A stretch of DNA of 64,000 nucleotides from 34-65-8 sp964516135 (lineage in GTDB: Bacteria > Pseudomonadota > Alphaproteobacteria > Sphingomonadales > Sphingomonadaceae): positions 78,854 to 142,853 of the forward strand of contig CAZEWN010000005.1 of the NCBI GenBank assembly GCA_964516135.1. Reading direction: 5' to 3'. The translations under genes were made by a program, and so were the position numbers. The notes below the pieces were generated by a model. That model had not been told where the DNA came from, did not search any database, and was given only the letters and a program-made list of their open reading frames with translations. Below, one piece after another: positions 9,572 through 17,640 of the stretch (positions are counted from its first letter, which is position 1; each line of letters begins with the position of its first letter).

Positions 9572-10696
9572 TCAGACCGGCGCCGTGGCCGGGTCGAAGT
9601 GGAATATCCCGAGGGTATCCTCGGTACGCGTCGGTGCCTGCGCCGTCTTGGCGACTTCGAACTGGAGCCGGTCCGCGCCCGCAGCCGATTCGCGCTGAAT
9701 GAAGGACGTGCGTGGCATGCGCGCCGCGGCATAGCGGGCGAGCGCCTCGGCAGCACTGTCCGCCCCGGCAAAGGCGCGCCCCAGCACCACACCATCCTCG
9801 ATCGCCATCGCCGCGCCCTGCCCCATGAACGGCAGCATCGGATGCGCAGCGTCGCCCAGCAAGGCAATCCGCCCCTCGACGATTTGATCGAGCGGATCGC
9901 GAGCGAACAGGCCCCAGGTTATGATCGTGTCGTCCGCAGCTGCCTCGATCGTGGTCGTGATATCGGGGTGCCAGCCTTCGTATTCCGCCAATACGTCGCG
10001 CTTGGCGGCCAGCTGCGACCAGCCCTCGCCCCGCCATTCGTCGCTACGGGTCAGGCCGACGAAATTGACGAGTTTGCCATGCCGAATGGGGTAGCGAACG
10101 AAGATCCGCCCCGGCCCCGCCCAGACCACCGATCCTGGCGCGCTCGCCGATGCGGGCAAGCGTTCCGCCGGAACGAGGCCGCGCCACGCCAGATGCCCGG
10201 TGAAGCGCGGCTCCGGATCGCCGAAAATCTGGCTCCGCGCGACGGACTTGATGCCATCGGCGGCAATCACCGCGTCGGCGTCGATCCGCGCCACGTCGTC
10301 GACGCCTTGCCCCAGCCGGATCGCATCCGCGTCCACCCCGCGCACCGCATCGACCAGTATTCGGTGCAAGTCGGCCCGGTGCAGCATCACATAGGGCGCG
10401 CCGTAGGTTTCGCGGGTTACCGGACCCCTCGGAATTTCCGCGATCGGTGCCCCGCTCTCATGGTGTCGAATGGCCTGATGCGGCACCTCGTCGGCTTCGG
10501 CGTCCAGTGCCGCGCCAAGCCCGAGCGAAGCGAAGCCCTTCCAGGCGTTGGGGGTGATGGTGATGCCCGCGCCCACATCGCCCAGCCGTTCGGCGCGCTC
10601 GTAAATCCGCACCCTGCAACCGGCCTTGTGCAGCGCGATCGCGGCGGTGAGCCCACCGATCCCCGCGCCCACGATCGCGACGTCCGCGCCCCTCAC
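9572..10696 (-). CDS. FAD-dependent aromatic-type monooxygenase (salicylate hydroxylase-like)
   Basis: 374 aa. GTG start at 10696 overlaps the upstream TGA (GTGA). Group A flavin monooxygenases use NAD(P)H and O2 to hydroxylate, usually aromatic, substrates. Visible motifs are the dinucleotide loop VGAGIGGLTAA (residues 8-18), the mid-protein DADAVIAADGIKS (DG motif) and the second FAD motif GRIALLGDAAHPMLPFMGQG. It is closest in layout to salicylate or 3-hydroxybenzoate hydroxylases, but the substrate is unknown. It lies between the flavin oxidase and the ALDH in one operon. Confidence 0.88.
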   Translation of the reverse strand: MRGADVAIVGAGIGGLTAAIALHKAGCRVRIYERAERLGDVGAGITITPNAWKGFASLGLGAALDAEADEVPHQAIRHHESGAPIAEIPRGPVTRETYGAPYVMLHRADLHRILVDAVRGVDADAIRLGQGVDDVARIDADAVIAADGIKSVARSQIFGDPEPRFTGHLAWRGLVPAERLPASASAPGSVVWAGPGRIFVRYPIRHGKLVNFVGLTRSDEWRGEGWSQLAAKRDVLAEYEGWHPDITTTIEAAADDTIITWGLFARDPLDQIVEGRIALLGDAAHPMLPFMGQGAAMAIEDGVVLGRAFAGADSAAEALARYAAARMPRTSFIQRESAAGADRLQFEVAKTAQAPTRTEDTLGIFHFDPATAPV

Positions 10697-12231
10697 AGGC
10701 CGAGCGCCCCGGGGTTCATGCGATTGTCGGGATCGACCGCCGCCTTGATGCCGCGCAGCAGCGATGCCTCGCGATCGCGCAGGTAAGGATACTTCTTGCC
10801 GATCTGGAGATGCGCCGCGCCATGGTCGAACATTGCCGCGACCATCGCCTCACGCATCTCCTCGACGAGAGCACGCGCGGCCTCGTTTGCCGGATAACGG
10901 GTGTCACTGACGGTCTTGCTCGCCTGGTAATCGGACAGGGAATCGGGCCAATAGAAGACCGGCTCATAGAGAAATGCGTTGTTTCCCACCGCGAAGAAGC
11001 TGGTGCCGACCACCAGCGACGCATCGGCCGCTTGGGCGCCATGCCGATCGACGATCGCCATGACGGCCGCATGAAGCGGCGCGGCTTGCGCGTAGGGGAC
11101 GATGCCGTGGATCGGCAACACCCGGCGCCCCTTGGGATCGGTAACAGGCAGGGGTGAAAACGGAACCGCACGCACCGCCGACGGCACGGTATTGGGTATC
11201 TCGCGCCCAACGGCCAGCAGCCCGCGAACCGCCGCCGCCTTGGCCAGCGCATCCTGGCGGTCGCGCCCCTCGACGATGAAGTGGGCATGAAAACCCGGCT
11301 TTTTCAGGAAAGCGCGACCGCCGGTGACAGTTTTGATCATCCGTTTGAGCCCGCCCGGACCCTTGCCAATTTGCAGCAGCATCCGGAAATCGGCGCGAAG
11401 GTCGGGCTCGCCAGCGAACTGCGCGGTGACGACCGGATCCATTGCGAAAATCTCGCTGGCGAGGCCTTGCCGCGACACCCCCTCCATGGCGAGGGCCATC
11501 GAAGCGAAATCGGGAAAAATCGCGGAGAGCCCCTCGACATGGCCTGCGCGCGGCTGAAGTGGCAAAGTGATGCTCAGCTTTAGCCCAAGCGCGCCAGCGT
11601 CATTGGCGAACAGTCCGGTCAGGTTTGGTCCGTACTGGGCGAAAAACGGGTTATGGCCGGCCTGACCATCCATGCCAGTCTGGATGACCCGCCCATCGGG
11701 CAGCGCAACCTCGACCGACAGGACATTGTCGCCGGAGGTTCCGGCGATTCCGCTGCCGAACGTCGCCGTACCGTTGGACAGCGACCCGCCGATTGTCGCG
11801 TCATGACCCGAAAATGGCCCCCAGAAACGCGCGCGCAGGCCATGCCCGGCCAGCGCGGCGTCCAATTTCGCCCAGGTGCAGCCGCTTTCGACGGTTGCAT
11901 AGAGCGCGCGCTCGTCGATCTTGACGATCCGGTCCATCGCGGTGCTGTCGATGATGATCGCGTGTTCCAGGGTCGGCAGGAACGCATCGGTGTAGCTCAT
12001 CCCGCCGCCGCGCGGGAAAATCGCCAGTCCCGCACGCGCCGCGATTTCCACCGACCGGGCAGCGGCTTCGCGCGTGGGCGGACGGATCACCGCGATCGGC
12101 GTTTTGCCTTGCGCGTACACGTCTTGCGCGAGCAATGTGCGGCGCGCGAGATCGACGATTACATGGTCGCTGCCACAGACAGCGATAAGGCTGTCGACGA
12201 CGTCAGGAGCGGTGATCGAACGTGGGGGCAT
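10693..12231 (-). CDS. FAD-binding PCMH-type (VAO family) oxidase/dehydrogenase, copy 1
   Basis: 512 aa, first gene of the minus-strand unit VAO-type oxidase / FMO / ALDH. The PCMH FAD domain has the pyrophosphate loop FPRGGGMSYTD (about residues 75-85) and the TIGGSLSNGTATFGSG region. The C-terminus ends DPDNRMNPGALGL, like GlcD/lactate-dehydrogenase-type members. Such enzymes oxidise alcohols, 2-hydroxyacids or p-alkylphenols. No clear His or Cys attachment for covalent FAD is obvious. It has a paralogue at 41131-42699 sharing WGPFSG, HGAAHLQIGK-YPYL and NPG-LGL blocks. Candidate operator at 12279-12301 upstream. Confidence 0.88.
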   Translation of the reverse strand: MPPRSITAPDVVDSLIAVCGSDHVIVDLARRTLLAQDVYAQGKTPIAVIRPPTREAAARSVEIAARAGLAIFPRGGGMSYTDAFLPTLEHAIIIDSTAMDRIVKIDERALYATVESGCTWAKLDAALAGHGLRARFWGPFSGHDATIGGSLSNGTATFGSGIAGTSGDNVLSVEVALPDGRVIQTGMDGQAGHNPFFAQYGPNLTGLFANDAGALGLKLSITLPLQPRAGHVEGLSAIFPDFASMALAMEGVSRQGLASEIFAMDPVVTAQFAGEPDLRADFRMLLQIGKGPGGLKRMIKTVTGGRAFLKKPGFHAHFIVEGRDRQDALAKAAAVRGLLAVGREIPNTVPSAVRAVPFSPLPVTDPKGRRVLPIHGIVPYAQAAPLHAAVMAIVDRHGAQAADASLVVGTSFFAVGNNAFLYEPVFYWPDSLSDYQASKTVSDTRYPANEAARALVEEMREAMVAAMFDHGAAHLQIGKKYPYLRDREASLLRGIKAAVDPDNRMNPGALGL

Positions 12232-12278
12232 GGGTCGAGTTACACGCTGCCAGTTTCATTCGAGCACGAACAGCCTTG

Positions 12279-12301
12279 CTTTATCCACTTGGCGAACGAA
12301 A
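12279..12301. promoter_or_regulatory. Candidate IclR-type operator, site a
   Basis: Half-sites CTTTATCC and GAACGAAA separated by 7 nt (acttggc). It is a copy of the palindrome TTTTATCC-N7-GGAYAAAA seen in the other promoter regions of this block. It lies between the divergent starts at 12231 (minus) and 12314 (plus), so it can serve both units. The right half differs from consensus at two of eight positions. Regulator assignment is inference. Confidence 0.55.
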
Positions 12302-12313
12302 GGCCTTCGCAAG

Positions 12314-13216
12314 ATGCAAGCCGCGCCGTTCGCGAACATCGCTCGGGCCACGATGACGCTGCGCGACCGCCTCCTGCTCGACGACATGCTGATTGCCCCG
12401 GGCGTGTTCGATCCCCTGTCGGCGCTGTTGGCGCAGCACCATGGCTGCGAGGCAGTGTTCGTATCGGGCGCGGCCGTGGCACTGACGCAACTCGGCCTGC
12501 CCGACGTGGGGCTCGCCAGCGCCAGCGAGCTGATCGACCTGGTGGCGCGGATCACCGATCGGGTGTCCATTCCGGTCATGGTCGACGGCGACAGCGGCTA
12601 TGGCAACGCCGCCAACCTGCAACGGCTGGTGCGCGGATTGAGCCGCGCGGGCGCGGCGGCAATACAGATTGAAGATCAGGTCGCGATCAAGCCGGCGGCG
12701 CGGCTGCGCACCCGCCCACTGGTTTCGGCTGCCGAAATGGTGGGCAAGGTCAAGGCGGCCCAGGACGCACGGCTATCGGACGACGTCCTGATCAGCGCGC
12801 GCACCGATGCGATGCTGAGCAGCGGGATCGATGACGCGATCGCGCGCGGCGAAGCCTATATCGAGGCAGGGTGCGACCTGTTCTTCGTCGAGAGTGTGAC
12901 GCGGCGCGAGGATGTGGCACGCATCGTCGCGCATTTCGGCGGTTCGGTGCCGCTGGTGCACAACCTGCTCGAAAGTGGCGGTTCACCGTTGCGGGATGCG
13001 CACGAAGCGGCGGCAGCCGGTTTCTCGCTCGCCCTGTTCCCCACGACCGCGCTTCAAGGCGCCGTCCATGCGATGGGGCGTGCCTACGCGCAACTGGCGG
13101 CATCGGGCAGCAGCGCGTCACTGGCGGATGCTTCGGTCAGCCTGGCGGATATCAACGCCATCGTCGGCACCGATGATTTCACGGCGCGTGTCGCCCGATA
13201 CGGAGAACAGGCATGA
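12314..13216 (+). CDS. Isocitrate lyase/PEP mutase superfamily protein
   Basis: 300 aa from ATG 12314; ATG 12353 is an alternative. The (beta/alpha)8 superfamily markers are SGAAVALTQLGLPDVG, the metal-binding VDGDSGYGN (about residue 91) and QIEDQ (about residue 118). The lyase loop that in isocitrate and methylisocitrate lyases reads KKCGH is here replaced by IKPAARLRTRP, so the catalytic Cys is missing. Related Cys-less members include oxaloacetate decarboxylases and phosphonopyruvate-type enzymes. A C-C lyase or decarboxylase on a small oxo- or hydroxyacid is therefore likelier than true isocitrate lyase. First gene of a plus-strand unit with an ALDH and a transporter. Confidence 0.8.
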   Translation: MQAAPFANIARATMTLRDRLLLDDMLIAPGVFDPLSALLAQHHGCEAVFVSGAAVALTQLGLPDVGLASASELIDLVARITDRVSIPVMVDGDSGYGNAANLQRLVRGLSRAGAAAIQIEDQVAIKPAARLRTRPLVSAAEMVGKVKAAQDARLSDDVLISARTDAMLSSGIDDAIARGEAYIEAGCDLFFVESVTRREDVARIVAHFGGSVPLVHNLLESGGSPLRDAHEAAAAGFSLALFPTTALQGAVHAMGRAYAQLAASGSSASLADASVSLADINAIVGTDDFTARVARYGEQA

Positions 13217-14700
13217 ACGCGGACAAGGTTGTTTCAGCACTTCGCTTGCTCGATGGCACGGCGGGACGGGTGCTGATCGGCAACGAATGGCGCGGCACCG
13301 GCGCGGATCTGCCGTCGATCAGCCCATCGGACGGTGGCGAGATTGCCCGCATCGGCCTGGCGGGACAGGGCGAGGTCGACGCAGCGGTCGACGCGGCGCA
13401 ATCGGCGATGGCGGGCGCCTGGGGCAAGCTGCTCCCCGCGGCGCGGGCCCGGCTGATGCTGCGGCTCGCCGATCTCATTGACGCCCATGTCGAGGACATC
13501 GCGACAATCGAGGCCGCCGATGGCGTACGCCCCTACGTGGAAGCGCTTTATGGCGACGTTCCGGCAAGCGCCAACATCTTCCGCCATTTCGCCGGAGTCG
13601 CGGGCACAATCGAGGGCAGCATCAAATACCCCTCGATCGGCTACGCGCCCGAGGGGATGGCGGTGCGTTGCTTCGTCGATCGCTCGCCCATTGGCGTGGT
13701 CGCCTCCATCATTCCGTGGAATTTCCCGTTCGTGATGGCTTGCGTCCGCGTCGCTCCGGCGCTCGCGGCGGGGTGCAGCGTGATCCTCAAGCCGCCGGAG
13801 GACGCTTCGCTGTCATCACTCCTGCTGGGGAAGCTCGCGCTCGAGGCGGGCTTTCCGGCGGGCGCGCTCAACATCCTGACCGGTCGGGGCGACGAGACCG
13901 GTGCCGCGCTGGTGCGGCATGATGGCGTGGACAAGATCAGCTTCACCGGATCGACCCGCGTAGGGCGCGATATCGGCGCGGTTGCGGGGGCTGCGTTCAA
14001 GAAACACGCGCTTGAACTCGGCGGCAAATGTTCTGCCATCGTGATGGACGACGCCGATCTCGACTGGGCGGCGGCGGGGCTGGCGGGATCATCGTTCGGC
14101 AACGCCGGGCAAGTCTGCGTCGCGAGCGCGCGCATCCTGGTGCATCGCAGCGTCCACGACGCCTTCCTCGACAAGCTGAAGGCCCAAGCTGCGGCAAAGC
14201 GAATCGGTTCGACTTTCGATGCCGAAGCCTCGCTGGGGCCGATAATCTCGCACAAGCAGCAACAGCGCATCTTCGATCTCGTCGACGACGCGAAATCCGC
14301 CGGGGCAATGCTTTCGAACGAAGCCCTGACCGAAACCCGCAATGGCTTCTATGCCAACCCGGTGATCGTGTCCTCGCTCCCCGCCAGCGCCCGGATGGCG
14401 CAGGAAGAAGTGTTCGGTCCGGTCGTCGCGGTCGAAAGTTTCACCGACCTCGATGCCGCCATCGCATCGGCCAATGCGACGCCATACGGCCTGGCGGGCA
14501 GCGTCTGGACCAAGCGGTGGCGTGATGCCGATCATGTCCTCAAGACGATGGAGGCGGGAATGATCTACGTGAACTGCCATGCCTGGGCCGACCCGTCGGT
14601 GCCAATGGAAGGTCTCAAGGCATCCGGCATCGGCGTCGAAGGCGGGCGCGAGGGCGTGGAGGGCTATCTCAAGTCCAAGACCGCGCTGGCGCTGCTGTGA
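13213..14700 (+). CDS. Aldehyde dehydrogenase, NAD(P)-dependent (second of three)
   Basis: 495 aa. ATG at 13213 overlaps the upstream TGA by ATGA. Motifs: PWNFPF, SFTGSTRVGRDIG, the general base in LELGGKCS and the nucleophile Cys in NAGQVCVASAR. Just upstream, ATIEAADGVRP departs from the usual ETLDNGKP consensus of the first and third copies. The C-terminus has the family GIGVEGGREGVEGYLKSK end. It is co-transcribed with the lyase-like gene and a permease, so it probably handles a product or substrate of that lyase. Substrate unknown. Confidence 0.92.
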   Translation: MNADKVVSALRLLDGTAGRVLIGNEWRGTGADLPSISPSDGGEIARIGLAGQGEVDAAVDAAQSAMAGAWGKLLPAARARLMLRLADLIDAHVEDIATIEAADGVRPYVEALYGDVPASANIFRHFAGVAGTIEGSIKYPSIGYAPEGMAVRCFVDRSPIGVVASIIPWNFPFVMACVRVAPALAAGCSVILKPPEDASLSSLLLGKLALEAGFPAGALNILTGRGDETGAALVRHDGVDKISFTGSTRVGRDIGAVAGAAFKKHALELGGKCSAIVMDDADLDWAAAGLAGSSFGNAGQVCVASARILVHRSVHDAFLDKLKAQAAAKRIGSTFDAEASLGPIISHKQQQRIFDLVDDAKSAGAMLSNEALTETRNGFYANPVIVSSLPASARMAQEEVFGPVVAVESFTDLDAAIASANATPYGLAGSVWTKRWRDADHVLKTMEAGMIYVNCHAWADPSVPMEGLKASGIGVEGGREGVEGYLKSKTALALL

Positions 14701-16040
14701 GCGGCGCGGTTGCCGGCCAGGGCGGTCGCTTCGCGTTTCGCAGCGACTGGTATGCCTGGTTCGTGGTGTTCGTGCTGTGCTTCGGCGCGTGCGTGTCATT
14801 GCTCGAACGCCAGGTGATCAACCTCCTCGTCGAACCGCTGAAGGCGGATCTGGGCATCAGCGATACGCAGATCAGCATTCTCCAGGGGTTCGCCTTCGCG
14901 ATCTTCTACGGCATTTTCTCGATCCCGCTCGGCCGCCTCGCGGATTCGCGCAATCGGGTGGGCATCATCATCGGCGGAACGGTGCTGTTCTCGCTCGCGA
15001 CGTTCTTTTGCGGCCTGGCCACCGGGTTCCTGCTGCTGTTCGTCGCGCGCATGTTCGTGGGGATTGGCGAGGCGACGCTGACCCCGGCGGGAATGTCGCT
15101 GCTCGGCGATTACTTTCCGCCCGAGAAAATGGGCCGCGCGATCGGTTGTTTCACCGGCTCGACCTTCGTTGGATCGGGTCTTGCGCTGCTGAGCATGGGG
15201 GCGCTGCTGGGCTGGCTGGGCAAGCAGCCCGATTTCGTGTTGCCGGTGATCGGCGCGGTGCGCGACTGGCAACTGGCTTTCATCATCGCCTCGCTGCCCG
15301 GCTTCCTGTTCGTGGGACTGCTGCTGCTGGTGCGCGAACCGCCGCGTTCCGACGTGTCGGGCACGGTCGAGGCGCCGATGCCGGTCGCCGCGACGTTTCG
15401 CTACATGGTGGCGAATGCATCGATCCTGGGCCCGCTGTTCATCGGGCTGCCGCTGATCGCCGCGGCCAATTTCGCGATGAATGCGTGGGTGCCAACGTTC
15501 TTCATCCGCACCTATGGTTGGGAGGCGAGCGAAATCGGCGCTGTGTTCGGGCTTTACGTGATGATCCTGGGCACGGGCGGCGTGGTCACCGGGGGCATTC
15601 TGTCCGACTGGATCACCGGCAAGGGGCGCAGGGACGCCGGATTGATCGTACCGCTGGTTGCGGTCGTGCTCTCCACCCCGTTTGTCGTTGCCTTTCCCCT
15701 GGCGGGCGATGCCACGCGCTCGCTCCAACTGCTGGCACCGGCCATGTTCTTCGGCACGATGCCATTCGGCGCGGGCACGGCCGGCATTCTGGGCATCGCG
15801 CCCAACCGGATGCGCGGGCAAATCATCGCCATTTACCTGTTGATTGCCAGCCTGATCGGCAGCGGCGTGGGCCCGTGGGCGATCGCGTTCTACACCGACA
15901 CCATCCTGGGCGATCCGCAGCTCATCCGCTATTCGATCGCGACGATGGCGACCACGCTGTTCCTGGTCGGCGGGCTGGTGATCGCGAGCGGGCTGCGGGC
16001 GATCAACCGGGCGCCGGTGGCGGTTGCGCCGCAGGTTTGA
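14697..16040 (+). CDS. MFS transporter (Spns-type/anion-cation symporter-like)
   Basis: 447 aa. GTG at 14697 overlaps the ALDH TGA (GTGA). About twelve hydrophobic segments. The first loop carries the MFS signature as PLGRLADSRNRV, and the first helix region FVLCFGACVSLLERQVINLLVEPL ends in a motif common in sphingomonad 'spinster' MFS permeases. Inner-membrane solute:proton symport or efflux is expected. Its place at the end of a lyase-ALDH operon suggests uptake of the pathway substrate or export of an intermediate. It converges on the GMC oxidoreductase, 12 nt apart. Confidence 0.88.
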   Translation: MSGAVAGQGGRFAFRSDWYAWFVVFVLCFGACVSLLERQVINLLVEPLKADLGISDTQISILQGFAFAIFYGIFSIPLGRLADSRNRVGIIIGGTVLFSLATFFCGLATGFLLLFVARMFVGIGEATLTPAGMSLLGDYFPPEKMGRAIGCFTGSTFVGSGLALLSMGALLGWLGKQPDFVLPVIGAVRDWQLAFIIASLPGFLFVGLLLLVREPPRSDVSGTVEAPMPVAATFRYMVANASILGPLFIGLPLIAAANFAMNAWVPTFFIRTYGWEASEIGAVFGLYVMILGTGGVVTGGILSDWITGKGRRDAGLIVPLVAVVLSTPFVVAFPLAGDATRSLQLLAPAMFFGTMPFGAGTAGILGIAPNRMRGQIIAIYLLIASLIGSGVGPWAIAFYTDTILGDPQLIRYSIATMATTLFLVGGLVIASGLRAINRAPVAVAPQV

Positions 16041-16052
16041 CCGCTTGGTTCG

Positions 16053-17636
16053 TTACCGGCGATCGCGCCGGATCATGTCGGAAGCATTTTCGGCGATCAT
16101 CACCACCGCGCCGTTGATGTTGCCACTGACGTGGCGCGGCATGACCGATGCGTCGACCACCCGCAATCCATCGACCCCGCGCACGCACAGCCGTTCGTCC
16201 ACAACGCCCTCCCCGGCCGACCCCATACGGCAGGCACCCATCGGATGGTTGGTGGGCCAGCAGGTGGCACGGACATAGGTTTCCAGCGCCGCATCGCTGT
16301 CCACCTCCGCCCCGGGGATGCGCTCGCCAAGGGAGTGGCGGGCGAAGGCCGGCTGTCTGAACACCTCGCGTACCACGCGCAGGGCGCGCACCAGAGTGGC
16401 GATGTCGTCGGGGTGGTCCAACATGGAAAGCTCGATCCGCGGCGGCAGGTCGGGGTCGGGGCCGCGCAGCGATATCCGGCCCTTGCTCTTGGGATAGGAC
16501 AGCGCAAGGACCGCGGTCACCGCCGGCTTCATGTACGGCACCACGCCCTGCGGCGTGAGCGCGAAGGCAAACGGCCCCAGCATCAGCTGCATGTCCGGCG
16601 CATCGAGCCCCTGATCGCTGCGAAAAAAGCCCACGGCGTGGGGATAGGCGCTGGTCACGGGTCCGCGCCGGAACAGCAGCCAGTTGAGCAGGTGCAACGG
16701 TACGCGCGGACCGTTGATGTCCATGTTGAACGTCCGCATCGTCACGTCATGACTTATCTGCACATGCGGGTGTTCCTGCACGTTGCCGCCAACATGGGGA
16801 CTATCGGCAACAACAGGGATGCCATGATCGCGCAAGTGCGCCGCCGGCCCGATGCCGGATAGCATCAGCAGCTTCGGGCTGCCCATCGCGCCCGCGCTGA
16901 CGATCGTTTCGCCCCCCCGCACCACACCGCGACCGCGCAGTTCCACGCCAATGCAGCGCTGCCCCTCGAACACCAGCCGGTCAACCAACGCGCCGGTCAG
17001 GATCGTCAGGTTGCGGCGACCACGCGCGGGATTGAGATAGCCGCGCGCGACACTGTACCGGCGGCCGCGTTTCTGCGTCACCTGCGGCGCGCCGATACCT
17101 TCCTGGACGCGGCCGTTGTAATCGGGATTGGCGGGCCAGCCCGCCTCGACCGCCGCCGCCTCGAATGCCTCGCCCAATGGATGGCGGGAGCGTAGCGATT
17201 CGACCACCAGCGGCCCGTCGCGCCCGCGCACCTGATCCTGGCCAAACGCAGTAGTTTCCATCCGCCGGAACAGCGGCGCGACGTCGGTATAACTCCAGCC
17301 CGGATTGCCCAGCGCGGCCCAGGCATCGTAATCGCCAGGCGCCCCGCGCACATAGAGCATGCCGTTGATCGAGCTCGACCCACCCAGACCCTTGCCCGCC
17401 GACCACAAGTCCACCTGACCACCGCGCGACGGATCGGGTTCGGTCAGGTGCATCCAGTCATGACGCGGGTTGCCGATCAGCTTCACGATCGCGGCTGGCA
17501 CGTGGATGTAGGGCGACCAGTCGCGTGTGCCCGCCTCGATAAGCAGGACCGTCCGGCTGCCATCCTCGCTCAACCGGTTGGCGAGCACGCAGCCCGCCGA
17601 TCCAGCGCCCACGATGATGTAATCGAACGGTCCCAT
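16053..17636 (-). CDS. GMC family oxidoreductase (choline dehydrogenase-like)
   Basis: 527 aa. FAD-dependent oxidation of a primary or secondary alcohol is the family reaction. The N-terminus has the GAGSAGCVLANRLSE FAD loop (residues 11-25). The GMC signature GLGGSSSINGMLYVRG is near 81-96, and the active-site His sits in NHPMGACRMG near residue 467. The second catalytic position reads SGNING, that is Asn, as in choline and alcohol dehydrogenases. It starts 4 nt after the TonB receptor stop and is the last gene of a minus-strand unit (PhyH, TonB receptor, GMC), which links uptake with oxidation. Confidence 0.92.
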   Translation of the reverse strand: MGPFDYIIVGAGSAGCVLANRLSEDGSRTVLLIEAGTRDWSPYIHVPAAIVKLIGNPRHDWMHLTEPDPSRGGQVDLWSAGKGLGGSSSINGMLYVRGAPGDYDAWAALGNPGWSYTDVAPLFRRMETTAFGQDQVRGRDGPLVVESLRSRHPLGEAFEAAAVEAGWPANPDYNGRVQEGIGAPQVTQKRGRRYSVARGYLNPARGRRNLTILTGALVDRLVFEGQRCIGVELRGRGVVRGGETIVSAGAMGSPKLLMLSGIGPAAHLRDHGIPVVADSPHVGGNVQEHPHVQISHDVTMRTFNMDINGPRVPLHLLNWLLFRRGPVTSAYPHAVGFFRSDQGLDAPDMQLMLGPFAFALTPQGVVPYMKPAVTAVLALSYPKSKGRISLRGPDPDLPPRIELSMLDHPDDIATLVRALRVVREVFRQPAFARHSLGERIPGAEVDSDAALETYVRATCWPTNHPMGACRMGSAGEGVVDERLCVRGVDGLRVVDASVMPRHVSGNINGAVVMIAENASDMIRRDRR

Positions 17637-17640
17637 GCGA

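Noticed and set aside
14579..16117. Long plus-strand frame overlapping the MFS gene
   Set aside because: Arg/Ala-rich shadow frame of the MFS gene; no domain.
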